DNA of 64,000 nucleotides from Thamnaconus septentrionalis. Its lineage: Eukaryota > Chordata > Actinopteri > Tetraodontiformes > Monacanthidae. Of this stretch, positions 1 to 32,738 are shown piece after piece. The stretch is taken from NCBI GenBank assembly GCA_009823395.1, contig CM020513.1, positions 19,098,501 through 19,162,500 on the forward strand, in the 5' to 3' direction. Below the pieces are notes generated by a model. It was not told the DNA's origin. It did not search any database and saw only the letters and a program-made list of their open reading frames with translations. The stretch's first letter is position 1. Each line of letters starts with the position of its first letter. The position numbers and the translations under genes are program-made.

Positions 1-230
1 ATTTATATTTTAGATTCAGCTGCGTCGAAGACCAGCTTCCAGTGATGGCAGGCGAACACACTTGGAGAGAAGACAGAGAGAGTCTGTCTAAGAGGAGGAC
101 ACTCTCTGTGAGCTACTCCCAGCATCTGCTGTGATTGGATGATTCAGAGATGGAGAGCAGAACGACTCTAGTGAGCATGAGCAGAACCGAGTTATATAAC
201 CTTTGTGGGTCACCGACACTCGCTGGCTCA

Positions 231-263
<33 letters not shown>

Positions 264-1390
264 ACTGCTTCAGCACATTGAACCTACTGGGGACAGGAAG
301 CTGGATGGAAAGGTGGACTTCCCCCCGGAGTAGAATTATTTGAGCTAAAAATGGGTCACTGAGTCGGTGGCTTTTCATCACATTTGAAACAAATGGTTCA
401 ATTGATTTCAGTTCGGAATGAGTCCTGACTTGTGTTGCTGAAAAACCTCTGAACACAAAATGCATGCAGTGCAACACTAGCACTAGAAAAAGAGTAGATT
501 TAAATTGTAAAATCGAAATACAAACATAGATAACGCTGTTGTGTTGTTCTAACAGGATGGGCACTGTATTCATTCATCACATAATAACATATATGGTTTC
601 CTATAAAGCCACCTTTGTTTCAACCCTTGATATACCACATCCATCATTAAAGGTCCAGTGTGTAAAATTAGAACTGATTTCCAATGTTTACATTGGGAAA
701 TGCTTAATATACTGGCAATAAATACATTAATAAAAGTGTATACTCGCACAAGAAAACTCATTTGGTTTTCCTACTCATAGAACATTTCTTATTTATATAT
801 GATAATAAACATATACAGTACAAAGAATGTCAAAGAAGAGGGTGATTGAGGCATTCGTGTTTGTGTGCACAGGCCACCGTAGTTCACTGGCAAACTCGGG
901 AGAAGGAGGGTGAGAGGGTGAGTGCTGTAATCTTAAATGTAACCACTTGATGTTGCAGTTTCTTCCCAAAATCTCTAAATATTACACACTTAACCTCTAA
1001 GAAGCCATAACCCTGTTTAAAAAGCATCAAGTCTCAAAAGTACCACAGTCTGTCAATGAGCTCCTTTTAGAGAAAGGCTATGAACAGAGGGCTAAACATG
1101 CAGCGTTCCGGAGATCTTCAGAGTTTTTAGAATAATGCTTGCTAAACTGGAGGCCGGGATGAACAAGAATCTGAAAACTGGAATATGAGAGCTTCGAGAC
1201 AGCCGGAAAACTTGTCACACACCCAAGAGGGCTGACTTTAATCTGCGGTAATGTAATTGAAAAAGTCATAACTCCAACCCGGAGGTCACTCTTGCCACAA
1301 ACATGTGACGCAAATAAGGAATTTGTTTGTCTGAAAACTGAAAACACGTCCAAAGCATTGGATCACATCTTCCGTCCGATGCAGACATAC
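1..1390. other. septin-7 intron 5 (partial)
   Basis: This is non-coding intronic DNA left of exon 5. It contains a CA microsatellite at 239-265. I find no septin exon, no other coding signal and no clear transposon here. Confidence 0.6.
239..265. repeat. CA microsatellite
   Basis: Pure CA repeat in septin-7 intron 5. Confidence 0.95.
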
Positions 1391-22663
<21,273 letters not shown>

Positions 22664-23060
22664 TGTGCTATGCTGTCAACACCCAGCCTGCAACGGACCG
22701 TCGCCGAGGCATAAACCGATAAACGTCCACAAGAATGGCGGGGCGGACAGGAGGAGGCCGCGGCAGACCGTCAGGGAGCCGGGTAGCAAATTAGCGCAAG
22801 GAGGCCAAGAGCGTTTGAAAATGAATGAATGAGACCAAATTACATATGGCCGCTCCTCTGATAGTACAACCAGATGTAGAGCCGCGAAGAGAAATGCTCG
22901 ACTGTTTTTAAGTCCCGAGCAAGTAAGCGCGCACTTGTGCAGTCACTACATCCGGTAGGGGCTTTCAAAACAAAAGAAATGTGCCCCGGCACGTCTGCAA
23001 TCAGACGTGCGAGCGATTGCAGTAAATGATGAATATGTGATCTTTTGACGTCAGGGATAA
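22664..23060 (-). promoter_or_regulatory. septin7: likely septin-7 promoter and 5' UTR region
   Basis: The DNA upstream of the septin ATG is rich in CpG between about 22660 and 22960. It includes an AATGGCGGGGCGG stretch near 22735 that combines YY1-like and GC-box-like sequence, and a perfect CRE further upstream. I see no TATA box, which fits a broadly expressed gene. The exact transcription start cannot be read from sequence. Confidence 0.45.
23046..23053. promoter_or_regulatory. perfect CRE palindrome
   Basis: TGACGTCA, the full CREB/ATF site, lies about 380 bases upstream of the septin ATG and 12 bases from a long ATT/AGT microsatellite. Function is inferred from the motif and position only. 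Confidence 0.45.
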
Positions 23061-23063
23061 AGA

Positions 23064-23195
<132 letters not shown>

Positions 23196-24657
23196 TAACG
23201 TATGCTATCCAAAGCGCAATGTATGCCACTCGTGAGCTGATCCATTCTTTAGACAGGTTTCCGGTGTAAGGGTGGCTTGTGTATTTCAAACTTGATACAC
23301 CACTACGGGAAAGTGAATCCGCCTTCCACACACGGATGCTACTGGTCGTTGGTCTTGCGCGTGAGGCCCTAGTGTGCCGGAGGCAAGATTTGCTGCCTTT
23401 AAAGACCGTCGTAAAAATCGAGCAACCAAAGTCTGACGTGGAAAAACGGAGGGGCTTCAATTTAGGTTTATTTTTAGGTGTATGTAATGAACACAGTCCA
23501 ATTTAAATTATATCCCACTGCGAGTTATTTCTATGCAATGGTTTGGACAAATACAATTCTTTCCCTCACTCTTACATGTTACATAAACTGAAGGTGTTCA
23601 CTTCTCGCCGCAATGAGGACTGCAACGATCTAACATGGTACTGAATTTAATGAGTAAAACGTAAAAATGACCCCCAGGCGCCCCCAATTTTTTTTTTTCA
23701 TGCTATTGCCGTAGGTTAATGTTCACTGATCAACTGACGTCCTCTTGTGGCCAACAAGGGGACACACACTGTATGTCACTGTAAAAGGAACACACAACAA
23801 ACATACGACAATTTGCTAAAAGATGTAATTCAAGGTTTTCAGGAAGTTGCAATTGCTTTATTGCTTTAAATGTATCTGTACAAAGAAAGTGCCACAACTT
23901 CAGTATGCTCTTGATGATCTTGCTTTATTTCAAATGAATAACGATAAATGTCAAATACATAAATAAAATTACAAATGTGTGTCAATGACATCAACAACTA
24001 AATGCCGGAAATAAATATTTTGGACAGACAATGCCTTTGAATGATATAACTCATCAAGTTATGCAAACATCAAGCTATTGCTTCCATGTTCTCAGATTAT
24101 GATCTAATATTTATTTGCCTTTCCAAAGGATTTGTACGAGCTATTCTCAGATCATGAATATGTGAAACAAATCTAACAGACTTGAGAAAAGCTCCATTTG
24201 ATGGATGCTATGACAGACATCGCTGCAAAGATAATCATGCTCCTCCTTGTTGAGAGAAGAAGGTGGGAAAAAATGACTATAAGATTTCATAGTATAGGTC
24301 CTAATGGGAAAAAGGCGAGTTTTATAGCTTATACCTGATTCCTTACATTAAGAGGTGTTGGACATGAATCTCTTTAAGTAAAAAAGAAAATGTAGATTTG
24401 CTATTAAGCAATTGTTCACAGTGCTCACGGTTGTTTTGTTTTTTAAGATGTCATAACAGGCAACAATGTACGTGGTATTACATTTGCAAAAGTAAAATCG
24501 TTTTGCTTATAGAAAGACACAATCCACTTCTCCAAGTAGATCTGAGACAGTGGTGTGGTGTATTATAGATATAGTCATATAAACTCAACTTATATTAACA
24601 GGCTGGCCTGGGCTCCCCCTGCTAGCTCCATTGGGGAACACGCTCCTGCCGCCGTCT
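23196..24657. other. intergenic region between septin-7 promoter and chemokine 3' end
   Basis: Non-coding and AT-rich. It probably includes the chemokine 3' UTR; minus-strand AATAAA-type signals occur, for example around 24109-24114. A CTCF-like site lies at 23738-23754. No other feature is seen. Confidence 0.5.
23738..23754 (-). promoter_or_regulatory. CTCF-like motif
   Basis: CGTCCTCTTGTGGCCAA matches most positions of the CTCF core read on the minus strand (TGGCCACnAGGGGG type). It falls between the septin promoter and the chemokine gene, where an insulator would make sense. A single motif match is weak evidence. Confidence 0.3.
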
Positions 24658-24766
24658 TCACAAGTTGACATTCTCGCCAGCTCTGGCGTCCAGGTGTCCA
24701 ATGATCTTCTTCACCCATGCGTCTGAAGGTTTGGCACACACTTTTTGCCCATTGGCTGTCGTAAAA
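24658..24766 (-). CDS. CC chemokine exon 3 (C-terminal helix and stop)
   Basis: Encodes FTTANGQKVCAKPSDAWVKK, then IIGHLDARAGENVNL and TGA. It has the fourth Cys and the amphipathic C-terminal helix. The acceptor is TTGTGTGCTGCAG. Confidence 0.95.
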
Positions 24767-25875
24767 CTGCAGCACACAAAACAGACGGTCAAGCTCAGTA
24801 AAGCAGCAGTCCTGCGAGTGAAAGTAGTCGTCAGGCTTGCACACTTACATGACGGCGGGGCGGGGGCACTGCTGGCTGGTCATGACGTAGCCCTGCACTC
24901 TGTCTGCGCGCAGTGGCTTCTTGTTGAAACGTGAGCAGCATTTCTTTGGGCCAAAGCCACGCATAGCTGCAGAGATACAGACAATTGGCTTTACAACAAA
25001 TACACAACAACCTCCTTTCCTTTTCCTTCCCCCCCCCTTTTTTTTTTTTATTTTTACATCCCTGTATTAGGCACTGTATTTAAACTGTTGTGTTAAGTGT
25101 TTACATTGTGTCAGGGAAAGATTTATGGTAAACATTCTGATTCAATATAAGCTATTAATCTGCTTTTTCAATTTATTGTTGTGTTGTTGATTGGAACAAT
25201 AGAAATATCTTGAATTCTTGTTGTTTGTGCAGAAAAATATGTTTCATTTCACGACCTTCACTCTATTATTCATTAATGGTGTTGTAAACGACAACAACAA
25301 CTAAAAAAAAAAACCCTAACATTATTTTTTAGTAAGGAAAAAAAAACATTTTTATAGTTGGTGAGCCATACTCTTAACTGCTTGTTGCTGTTTTGGTAAT
25401 AAATCATGATGTCAGTCTCTATTAAAAATTTATGATCAATAATAAATAAATAGGAGTGCAACAGGTGGTTTTGAGCAATGATCTGTCAGGCACTACAATG
25501 GCATTCAGACTCCTCACTGCTTATCCCAGTTGACAGGTAGAAAAACAAATTTAAGGGAAAAAAAACCTCACGACCTGATTTTAGCCTTCATCAGAGAGAA
25601 ACTACTCATCCTAAAAAAACAAAAAAAAAACAACAACATATGGAATGCCCAAATCCATGTGGAAAATCTGTATGTGTTTCCTTTATCTTGTGTAAAGTCC
25701 TTTCTACTGGTCATATTCACCCATTAGTAAGCTCTGCAAAATAACAGTTACAATAACAGCATCTCTCTCACACACTGATGTATTGCCACACTTTCACACC
25801 TCTCTTACCTTCAGTCAGGGTGAATGCAGCCAACAGCAGCACGACAGCAACAAGGGTGAGACGAGGTGAAGCCAT
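24658..25875 (-). CDS. CC chemokine, three coding exons
   Basis: A secreted CC chemokine that would attract leukocytes through G-protein-coupled receptors. Exons 25809-25875, 24849-24966 and 24658-24766 join in phase into 97 codons plus TGA. Residues 1-23 form a signal peptide (MASPRLTLVAVVLLLAAFTL start). The mature part has the adjacent pair in KKCCSRF, a third Cys in TSQQCPRPAV and a fourth in GQKVCAKPSDAWV, followed by the C-terminal helix VKKIIGHLDAR. These are the four canonical cysteines, and the WVKKII helix is typical of the family. The three-exon layout with phase 1 and phase 2 introns is the usual CC chemokine structure. Orthology to a particular mammalian CCL is not clear; it resembles the expanded teleost CCL4/CCL13-like group. 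Confidence 0.93.
24849..24966 (-). CDS. CC chemokine exon 2 (CC motif)
   Basis: Encodes MRGFGPKKCCSRFNKKPLRA followed by DRVQGYVMTSQQCPRPAV, carrying the CC pair and the third Cys. The acceptor is TATCTCTGCAG and the donor GTAAGT; length is 118 bases, giving 38 full codons plus shared ones. Confidence 0.95.
25809..25875 (-). CDS. CC chemokine exon 1 (signal peptide)
   Basis: Encodes MASPRLTLVAVVLLLAAFTL and TE, a classical signal peptide with a leucine-rich core. The donor is GTAAGA after the first base of the next codon. The start is the only Met that gives a signal peptide. Confidence 0.93.
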
Positions 25876-25977
25876 TCTGAACCGGTGCGTGTTTGTCCGC
25901 TGTGCAGGAGGTCTGTGTGCTGGTGTCAGTCAAGATGTTTCAGCCTTGTGCTGTCTGCTTCATGACAGCCAGCTGCA

Positions 25978-25985
25978 CTATTTAA
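25978..25985 (-). promoter_or_regulatory. TATA-like box of the chemokine gene
   Basis: On the minus strand TTAAATAG lies about 100 bases upstream of the chemokine ATG, a plausible distance for a TATA box with a short 5' UTR. Inducible chemokine genes usually have TATA promoters. I found no clean NF-kB consensus nearby. Confidence 0.4.
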
Positions 25986-26556
25986 CGGTTGACGGACAGA
26001 GCCGGGGGAAGCCCAGGCAGTACGTCACGTCTGACGCAGCGAGGAGGTTTTCCCCATTAAGCCTTTCCCTTCTAAATAAGTTTGGCCTCCATTGAATCAT
26101 GTGATCTATTGAATCGTGTGAATGAGGAAATGAAAACTATCCGACCTTTCGACTTGCCTCACACCCTCGCTCCTTCACTACGTTAAATAGTGTGCACTTT
26201 GCATCAGATCAATGAAAGTTATTGTGGCGTAGTGAAAGTCAACGTCAGCAGTTAGTGCAAATCAGTCTCAGTTCTTCCTAAAGGCCTGAAATGGTAACAA
26301 CAAAAAAAGAAAACTACTACATGCAACCCAAAAAGATCTGTTGAACTGCTCCATTTTTCCAGTACTGCAATTTTCGGCATTCATTTTGATTATTGCTTAT
26401 TAGTGTCCAAATGCTTCGTATGTCCATAGATGTTAAAAGTTAAAGGTTAAAATTTCATTGTAGATGCCAATCAGATATAGTGGGGATTCACGATGTGACA
26501 GACAACGAAAAATGAAAATACTTGCAAAAAGCCCCACTTTTAACAGCTTTTATCTT

Positions 26557-26591
26557 GGCTCTTTGTGACTGCAGCACAGTCACAAAGAGCC
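26557..26591. repeat. 14-bp perfect hairpin
   Basis: GGCTCTTTGTGACT, loop GCAGCAC, then the exact complement AGTCACAAAGAGCC. It is 43 bases from the SINE start and has no T-run that would suggest a polymerase III terminator. Confidence 0.85.
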
Positions 26592-26633
26592 TAGAGCATT
26601 TACTCAATACTGTATGAGAGTCCTGTGACAAAA

Positions 26634-26880
26634 TGGTAAATGGACTGCACTTATATAGCGCTTTTTCAGCACCTTCACGGTACGCCAAAGCGCTTTACCT
26701 TGGCCTCTCATTCACCCATTCACTCATATACCAATGGGTGGCTGCTGCCATGCAAGGCGCTGCCTAGGGTTCAGTGTCTTGCCCAAGGACACTTCAGCAC
26801 GTGGACAGTTGGAGCCGAGATTTGAACCGCCAACCCTTCGATCATCAATTTGCAGCCCGCTCTACCAACTCAGTTGACTG
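26634..26880 (-). mobile_element. tRNA-derived SINE, full length
   Basis: On the minus strand the head has A-box-like AGTTGGTAGAGC and B-box-like GGCGGTTCAAATC. The body includes GTCCTTGGGCAAGACACT, and the tail is AAAGCGCTATATAAGTGCAG. This family is common in teleosts. It lies downstream of smpd3. Confidence 0.8.
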
Positions 26881-26996
26881 GGGAAAAAAATACATTTAAA
26901 ATGTGTAAAATCCATGTATTTTTCTTGTATTCTCCAAAGAGGAATGTTTATGATGAAGTAATAATGAGAGTGGAAGAACGGCATTTGGAAGAATGG

Positions 26997-27056
26997 CAAG
27001 TGTCGTGACATTGTACACACAGTGGCACAATGTCACGACACTTGACACAGTGCCAC
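26997..27056. repeat. two overlapping, mutually exclusive hairpins
   Basis: Arm 26997-27014 (CAAGTGTCGTGACATTGT) pairs perfectly with 27027-27044. The segment 27022-27035 can instead pair with 27043-27056 at 12 of 14 positions. The two folds share the central segment. Confidence 0.8.
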
Positions 27057-27226
27057 AGTAGAGTACAGCAAAGTTCCCTGTTCAGGAAGCCAGGGTAGTA
27101 GAACCAGTTTGGGGTTTCTGTGATGTAATAGGACAATGTAACATTCCAATGTACCGTATGATGACTTCTACTAATTTGGGGTATTTTGGGCCTTTCCTTT
27201 GTGTTATCATCTACCTCTATTTAATT

Positions 27227-27300
27227 CAGTGGTTCTCAAACTTTTTGGGTCCAAGGCACCCCTATAATTAGTCTTTCTCCTTGACACCCCTAAATTAGAT
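27227..27300. mobile_element. hAT (Charlie-type) terminal fragment
   Basis: CAGTGGTTCTCAAACTTTTT followed by GGCACCCCT-type sequence is a well-known hAT/Charlie terminus. Only this end is evident. Confidence 0.5.
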
Positions 27301-27602
27301 CGTTAACTTTCACTCTCCTTGGCATGTATTTGTGACATACTTTTTTTTATATGACTTCCTTCTGTAACTATTCTGACTTCATGGAATTACAACATTAATT
27401 GAGCAACTATTATGTTCCAGCATCTAGTTGAAGGAGGAAGCTCCAAGACAGCGCTAGGAGTGCACTTGCCTTACGAAGAAACCAAGTGCTTCACCAAGTG
27501 ACTTCAATCCTACAGATACTCATTTGCACATTTACTCTTTTATAATACATTGCATACAAAGCGTAAAGATTGATTACAAGCCAAAAAGTAGTCTGAAAAA
27601 AG

Positions 27603-27662
27603 TAGTCTGACTCATGAAAAGTACCTGCCTAATAGTCTGACTCATGAAAAGTACCTGCCTAA
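27603..27662. repeat. 30-bp tandem duplication
   Basis: Two identical copies of a 30-base unit starting TAGTCTGACTCATG lie head to tail. There are no differences, so the duplication is recent. Confidence 0.95.
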
Positions 27663-30607
27663 TAAAATATGTTTTTTGAAACTCAAAAGGCCCAGAGCAC
27701 AGACACGTGTAGCTTCAGTTCCTTTCCAGGTGGGCCATGAGTAAAATCTTGACATCTGTTAAATTATTAATTACAGTAGCTGTGAGTCATTGTGCTGATC
27801 AGAGGAGGTTTGTGGTGGGGGTGGGGGCGTGATCCTGTAACTGTGGTTTTACAGAAGGACAATTCGCAAGGTATATCAGTTACATTCAAGTAGAGGGCAA
27901 ATATAAAGTCTCAGTTTAATTTCAAAATAAGAAGGTACAAGGAAGGAGTTTGCTCCCAGTTGACGTTTTTATGGAAAGACTGTTTGATTTACAGTTATCA
28001 TTATATTTGGAGACAAATAGATAGTCAGATAGAGCAGATAGTATCATACAGTATTAGTATCAATTGAATAGATAGGACACTTCATTCCACTTATTTTCTT
28101 CCTGCTTGTCCAGTATTTTATTTTCTGTTTCCAACATTTTATGCTCTGAATATCTATATATTAATTAGGAATTTTAAAGTAACAATAGCTAAACTATGAT
28201 TATTACGCAGCAGTGGTGCCAGTCTGCAAGAGGCATGGTTTGTGTAGAGTGTTACGGCTCCACTTCCACTTTTCTGTCTTTCTCTTTTTTGAATCCTTGT
28301 TGGCTAAGTGCTTTTTAAACCATTCCCTAGCATTCTAAAGAATTCATTCTTCTGTATTCTTCATAAATGTTCATAGTTTATCATGCATGGCCAACTATAG
28401 TTTCAGAATGTAGGGGAGTTTTTCCACACTTGACCTTTTATGTAGATTTTAAATGCTAAATGGTCCCATAGTGTTTGAAAAGCAGAAGTGCAACTGCAGC
28501 GCTTGTCTCACTTCATGTTTTTTGTTTCGGACGAAAGGACCAACACAAGTTTCCCTTTTTTGTCCAGACTGTTTGTATTGAAGTGTCAGGTCCAGTCGTC
28601 ACAATTTTCCATGATCAAACTTCATCTTGCTAAAAAGGGAAATGAAATGATGGTCGTTTTTGTCATGGTTAACCACCATTTCTGGCGACAAGTAAGCGGT
28701 TTTGTCTTTTAAATATAACATGATGACATTTGCAAATGAGTGAATGAATAACAGCTGAATAATGACACAAAGACAGAAAATTAAGGAAAAACTCCTTTGT
28801 TTCTTTTAGAAAAGCAGAAGAAAATAAGCATTTTTTTTTGAAGAAAAACTATTGACCCCCCCCACCCCCCAACATTACAGAGACCAAGCTAGACGACCCC
28901 ATTCAGAAACGACCCCTTGGTCCATACAGACACAAAAAGTGATTAGAAAACCGTGAACTTTAGTGAAACTATAGAAAATCAAAGCAGAAAAGGACAGCAA
29001 AAAGTGAGGCATCACTTCTACTGAGACTACAAGCCTGAAGCGTTATTACAGTACATGCATCGACAGAAGCTTCGAGATCATCTTGGACTCGCTGCACCCC
29101 CACCAACGTAAACAGACTAGGACATAAGCGGAGCAATATATGGTGATAAATACTTGTTAAATAATATTTGAAACTGTTCTCAAAACAGATTCTGATGTGA
29201 CCGACCCGATGGGCAGTTCACTTTAAAAAACCAACTACTACACCAGTTGTGGTCGATTGGTGGTATCTGCTGTGAAGCATTCACAGAAGGAGTGGTGACA
29301 GCTACACGAGTATGAACTATTACTGTGATGCTGATTCAGTACATGAACAAAAACACAAGGAAGCGATAAAAAGGTGTCCAAATATGACCACATTGTAAAT
29401 CAAATGTGGAACTTGAGCTCATTTGGCTGCCCCAGTCCTGACGCAGCGATTTGAAGGTGAGCTGTCCGCAGTGGGTCGCTGCTGAAGGACTCTGTCTGGT
29501 AAACCTGTTCACAAATGATGCTGTTGATAAGACTAAGGTATCAAAAATACAAACAAAGAACAATAAGAAAAGAAACAAAAACCCAAAAGTCCAGAGCTTA
29601 CAAATTTCCTACGAAAAGAACCTCCAAAACATACCCCTCAACATAACTATGTGATCACATGGTAATAAATAAACCCGTCGTCGGGACGTCTGCTTCATTG
29701 TAACTCCATTCATAGCGATAAATAAGAGCGCAGTATTCAGGTGGTGTGTGTGGATGCGTGAAGGACAGTTGAAAAATATTGAAAAGCTTTTTTTTTCTCC
29801 CCGCCTCACCACATCAGTTAGCCATTTACAAAATCAAGTGAAGAAGACACACCCAATTTATAATCCTCAAAGAAGATACTTGGGGAAAGTATGGCACCTT
29901 TTCGTGGCACTCACTTTTGACTTACGTTATACCATTACATGAGTGTTTGTCAAGTTAATTCTATATTCAAGCATTTGATCCCATGAACAAGAGAAGTGGG
30001 GATAGATATAAACACCTGACACAGACTCCGTGTTAAAGAAAAAGTAAATAAAAAAAAGAGTGAAATTTGAAATAAATACATAAACATAACATTAATACAA
30101 CAATCCCATAAATAATATATATTGGTTGGAATTAGCAAGAGTTGGAATTGCAATCCAAGACACTGAAACCACACCCTCCAACGCACCGTGTCAAAATCTT
30201 TTGGACTTTGCAGATCCATTAAAAAGAAACACATATTCACAAAATTTGAAATAAAAAAAATAAGAAGAGCTGTTGAAAACTGCACATGACTGTGCTGAAA
30301 AGACTCCCCACTGAGAAAAAGGAGTGGACAAGATAACCTGTTGTAAACATTACTCACCCTGCAGACTACTGTAAAAACCAAATTGCATTTGAAGGCCAGA
30401 GTGTTACATTCACTCATATGTTATTTGGAGAACCTGGCATTTACATTATGGATTGGTTTCCCAGTGCAGAAACCAATCAATGACTTTTCTGTATCATTTT
30501 CAGCATACAGTATTTTAGCCTTCAATGGGAATGGGAAAGCCACCACTCCTCACTTTCAAAAGAAAAATATGTACAATTTTTGAACAAAGGATAACTGTAA
30601 TTCAACT

Positions 30608-30631
30608 GAGAAATTATTATTATTATTATTA
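30608..30631. repeat. ATT tract
   Basis: About seven ATT units downstream of smpd3. Confidence 0.9.
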
Positions 30632-32636
30632 TTTTTACATATGAATTAATAAAAAGAGGAAAACACCGATTCCCAATATATTCCCATGTGGTCGGATGTA
30701 TGTATGCAAGCTTGTGGATGCTGCTGTTGTCAGTCCCTGTTCCCAGTGCTCACAAACACACATGGCCAGTTTGCTGACTATACAGGGGGGAATAAATGCA
30801 CAGTTAAAACTACCAGCACATTGATTAGTACTCGCAATTTTTCACCTGCGTACACAATATGTATTATTTACCTCACCAAGAGATGATGTTGAGAGTGCCA
30901 AGCAAAGCCCCAAGTCAAGTGGAGTGATTTGATTGGTCTGATTGTGTAATTTGATGGTAAGCTGAGCCCTACTGAAAGCAGACACTTGGTTATACAATAT
31001 GTTGGATTTCTGGTAAAAGTACAGGGTACTGCCCTTCTTCTCTTGGAGAGAACAGGGACATTACCAGCCAGTCACTCAGTGTTGGAAATTCTAGAATACC
31101 AGTGAACAGCTGTTGAGGGGACTTTTCAACACATCTGTCAGAGAGGAAGTAAACTCCAGCTCCTGCTAAACACCAAGGCCATTTCTGTTGGATAAGAACA
31201 TGACTGTTGATAGTGATGCCAGATTGTACAAAAATAATCAGATTGATGTTAGTCCGATCAGATCAAGAGTGTAGAGAATTTTACAGCCAGTTTGTCAGGT
31301 AAGCAAACATTATCTGTAATATTTTTTCTTCTCCTCATTTTTCTGTTGATTCACGTGTTTCATAAAAAACCTGGGGAAATAGTCTGCAAATAATGTGGAT
31401 TCTTGATTTGTCAAACAAACAAAAAAGCTGATATGGTCAACAGATGGTTTGTAACACCAACTGAAGGTGTTTGCCTGCTTTTTATCAACCTTTATAGGGT
31501 TTCCGTGCATACTTTTACATATCTTGGGCACGTTGGAGTCTCACATGCACTAAATGTCACTCCGGCGAAACACACAGGTGTGTGTGTGTGTTTTTTTTTT
31601 TATGGCAAAATGTCATTTGATTCAAGCAGTCAGACACAAGCAAGCGAGTGTATGAAATTTCAGTATTAATATTGTAAACTCCTACCATTTTCCATCATGC
31701 ATTGGCAAAATCTCCTTTTCTCTCCTAGGCTGGAAAACGAAGTTCTTATCTAACTTCTATCAATCATGTCTGAAAAAAACATGCTACAAGCGTTGGGTGA
31801 GGCATTCTCCATTTTCACATCCCTTTATACAACCACACGCATTAGAAACAGACCGTAGAGTATTAAACAAGCATTGAAATGCCTATAAAAAGTGGTGTGG
31901 TGACAATAAAAATTGTATCATCTTACTTTTCTCACTTAAGAAAGACTAGGTTTTCTTTGCTTTAGAAAAAAAAGACACTTGTTGAGATTCCTGGGACTGA
32001 CGCGGGGCGGTAAGGTGAGTGACTGAACTGACCAATAGCCTTTCAGCAGGGGAGCGGGACAGAATAGACATGGCCACCAGTGGCTCTGTGGGCCCTGTGT
32101 TGAGTGTTCACTTGATTAATGCTTTTTCTTTTGCGTGCACAGACACCGAACGAGGATCCAACTGTCCCTGAAGGTAGAGTCCTAAAAAAAGTCAGACTGA
32201 CACAGCCGCCTAAACAAGATGCGATGACAGCAGTGTGTGTAACTCGGCTACATGAAATGACTCGCTGGATTGGTTCACCGGGGCGGGTGGAGAGAAGCGT
32301 TGGGAGGCTAGGCCATGAGTCAAGAATGTTTGTCTGTGAGTGTGTACGTGTGTGGTCACGCGGGGAGTTGAACACCCCCCTGACTCCCCCCCAGCAGGAT
32401 CTACATCACTCCTCTGCTGTTGCAATCACTTCTTCCGTGACACCAAGTCCAAGTCGCTGTGTCTCCATCCCTGTGGCAGAACTGCATTTTTTTTAATTCG
32501 ATGTTATTTTTTTTTTTTAGCTCACCACTTCCGAGCCACTCTGTAGACCTGGCAACTGTGAATCTCTTCTGTCTTCTGGGTTGGTCTTCCATGGCAGTAT
32601 TTATTTTGATTAAAGGAGAAAACTCAGGCGCTCAAT

Positions 32637-32738
32637 CTAAGGCTCCTCTTCTCCGGTGGAAACTGACAGCCGCATGGCCACAGACAGGTGGTCGGTAATG
32701 CCAGCCAGCTGAGTGACAAAACTGAACTCCTCCAGATC
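32637..32738 (-). CDS. smpd3: smpd3 coding exon 9 (catalytic His and stop)
   Basis: Encodes [20 protein letters not shown] and [13 protein letters not shown], then TAG. Asp704-His705 in TDHLSV is the general base pair (human His639). The C-terminus GEEEP is like human GEEEA. The acceptor is TCTTGCCGCAG. Confidence 0.96.
   Translation of the reverse strand, partial: DLEEFSFVTQLAGITDHLSVAMRLSVSTGEEEP

Larger units (their letters stand above)
25986..32636. other. region between chemokine promoter and smpd3 stop codon
   Basis: No coding exon is supported here. It contains two hairpins (26557-26591, 26997-27056), a full SINE (26634-26880), a hAT-like end (27227-27300), a 30-bp tandem duplication (27603-27662) and an ATT tract (30608-30631). 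The part nearest 32636 should include the smpd3 3' UTR. A minus-strand AATAAA lies only 32 bases after the stop (32600-32605), but a longer UTR is possible. Confidence 0.5.
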
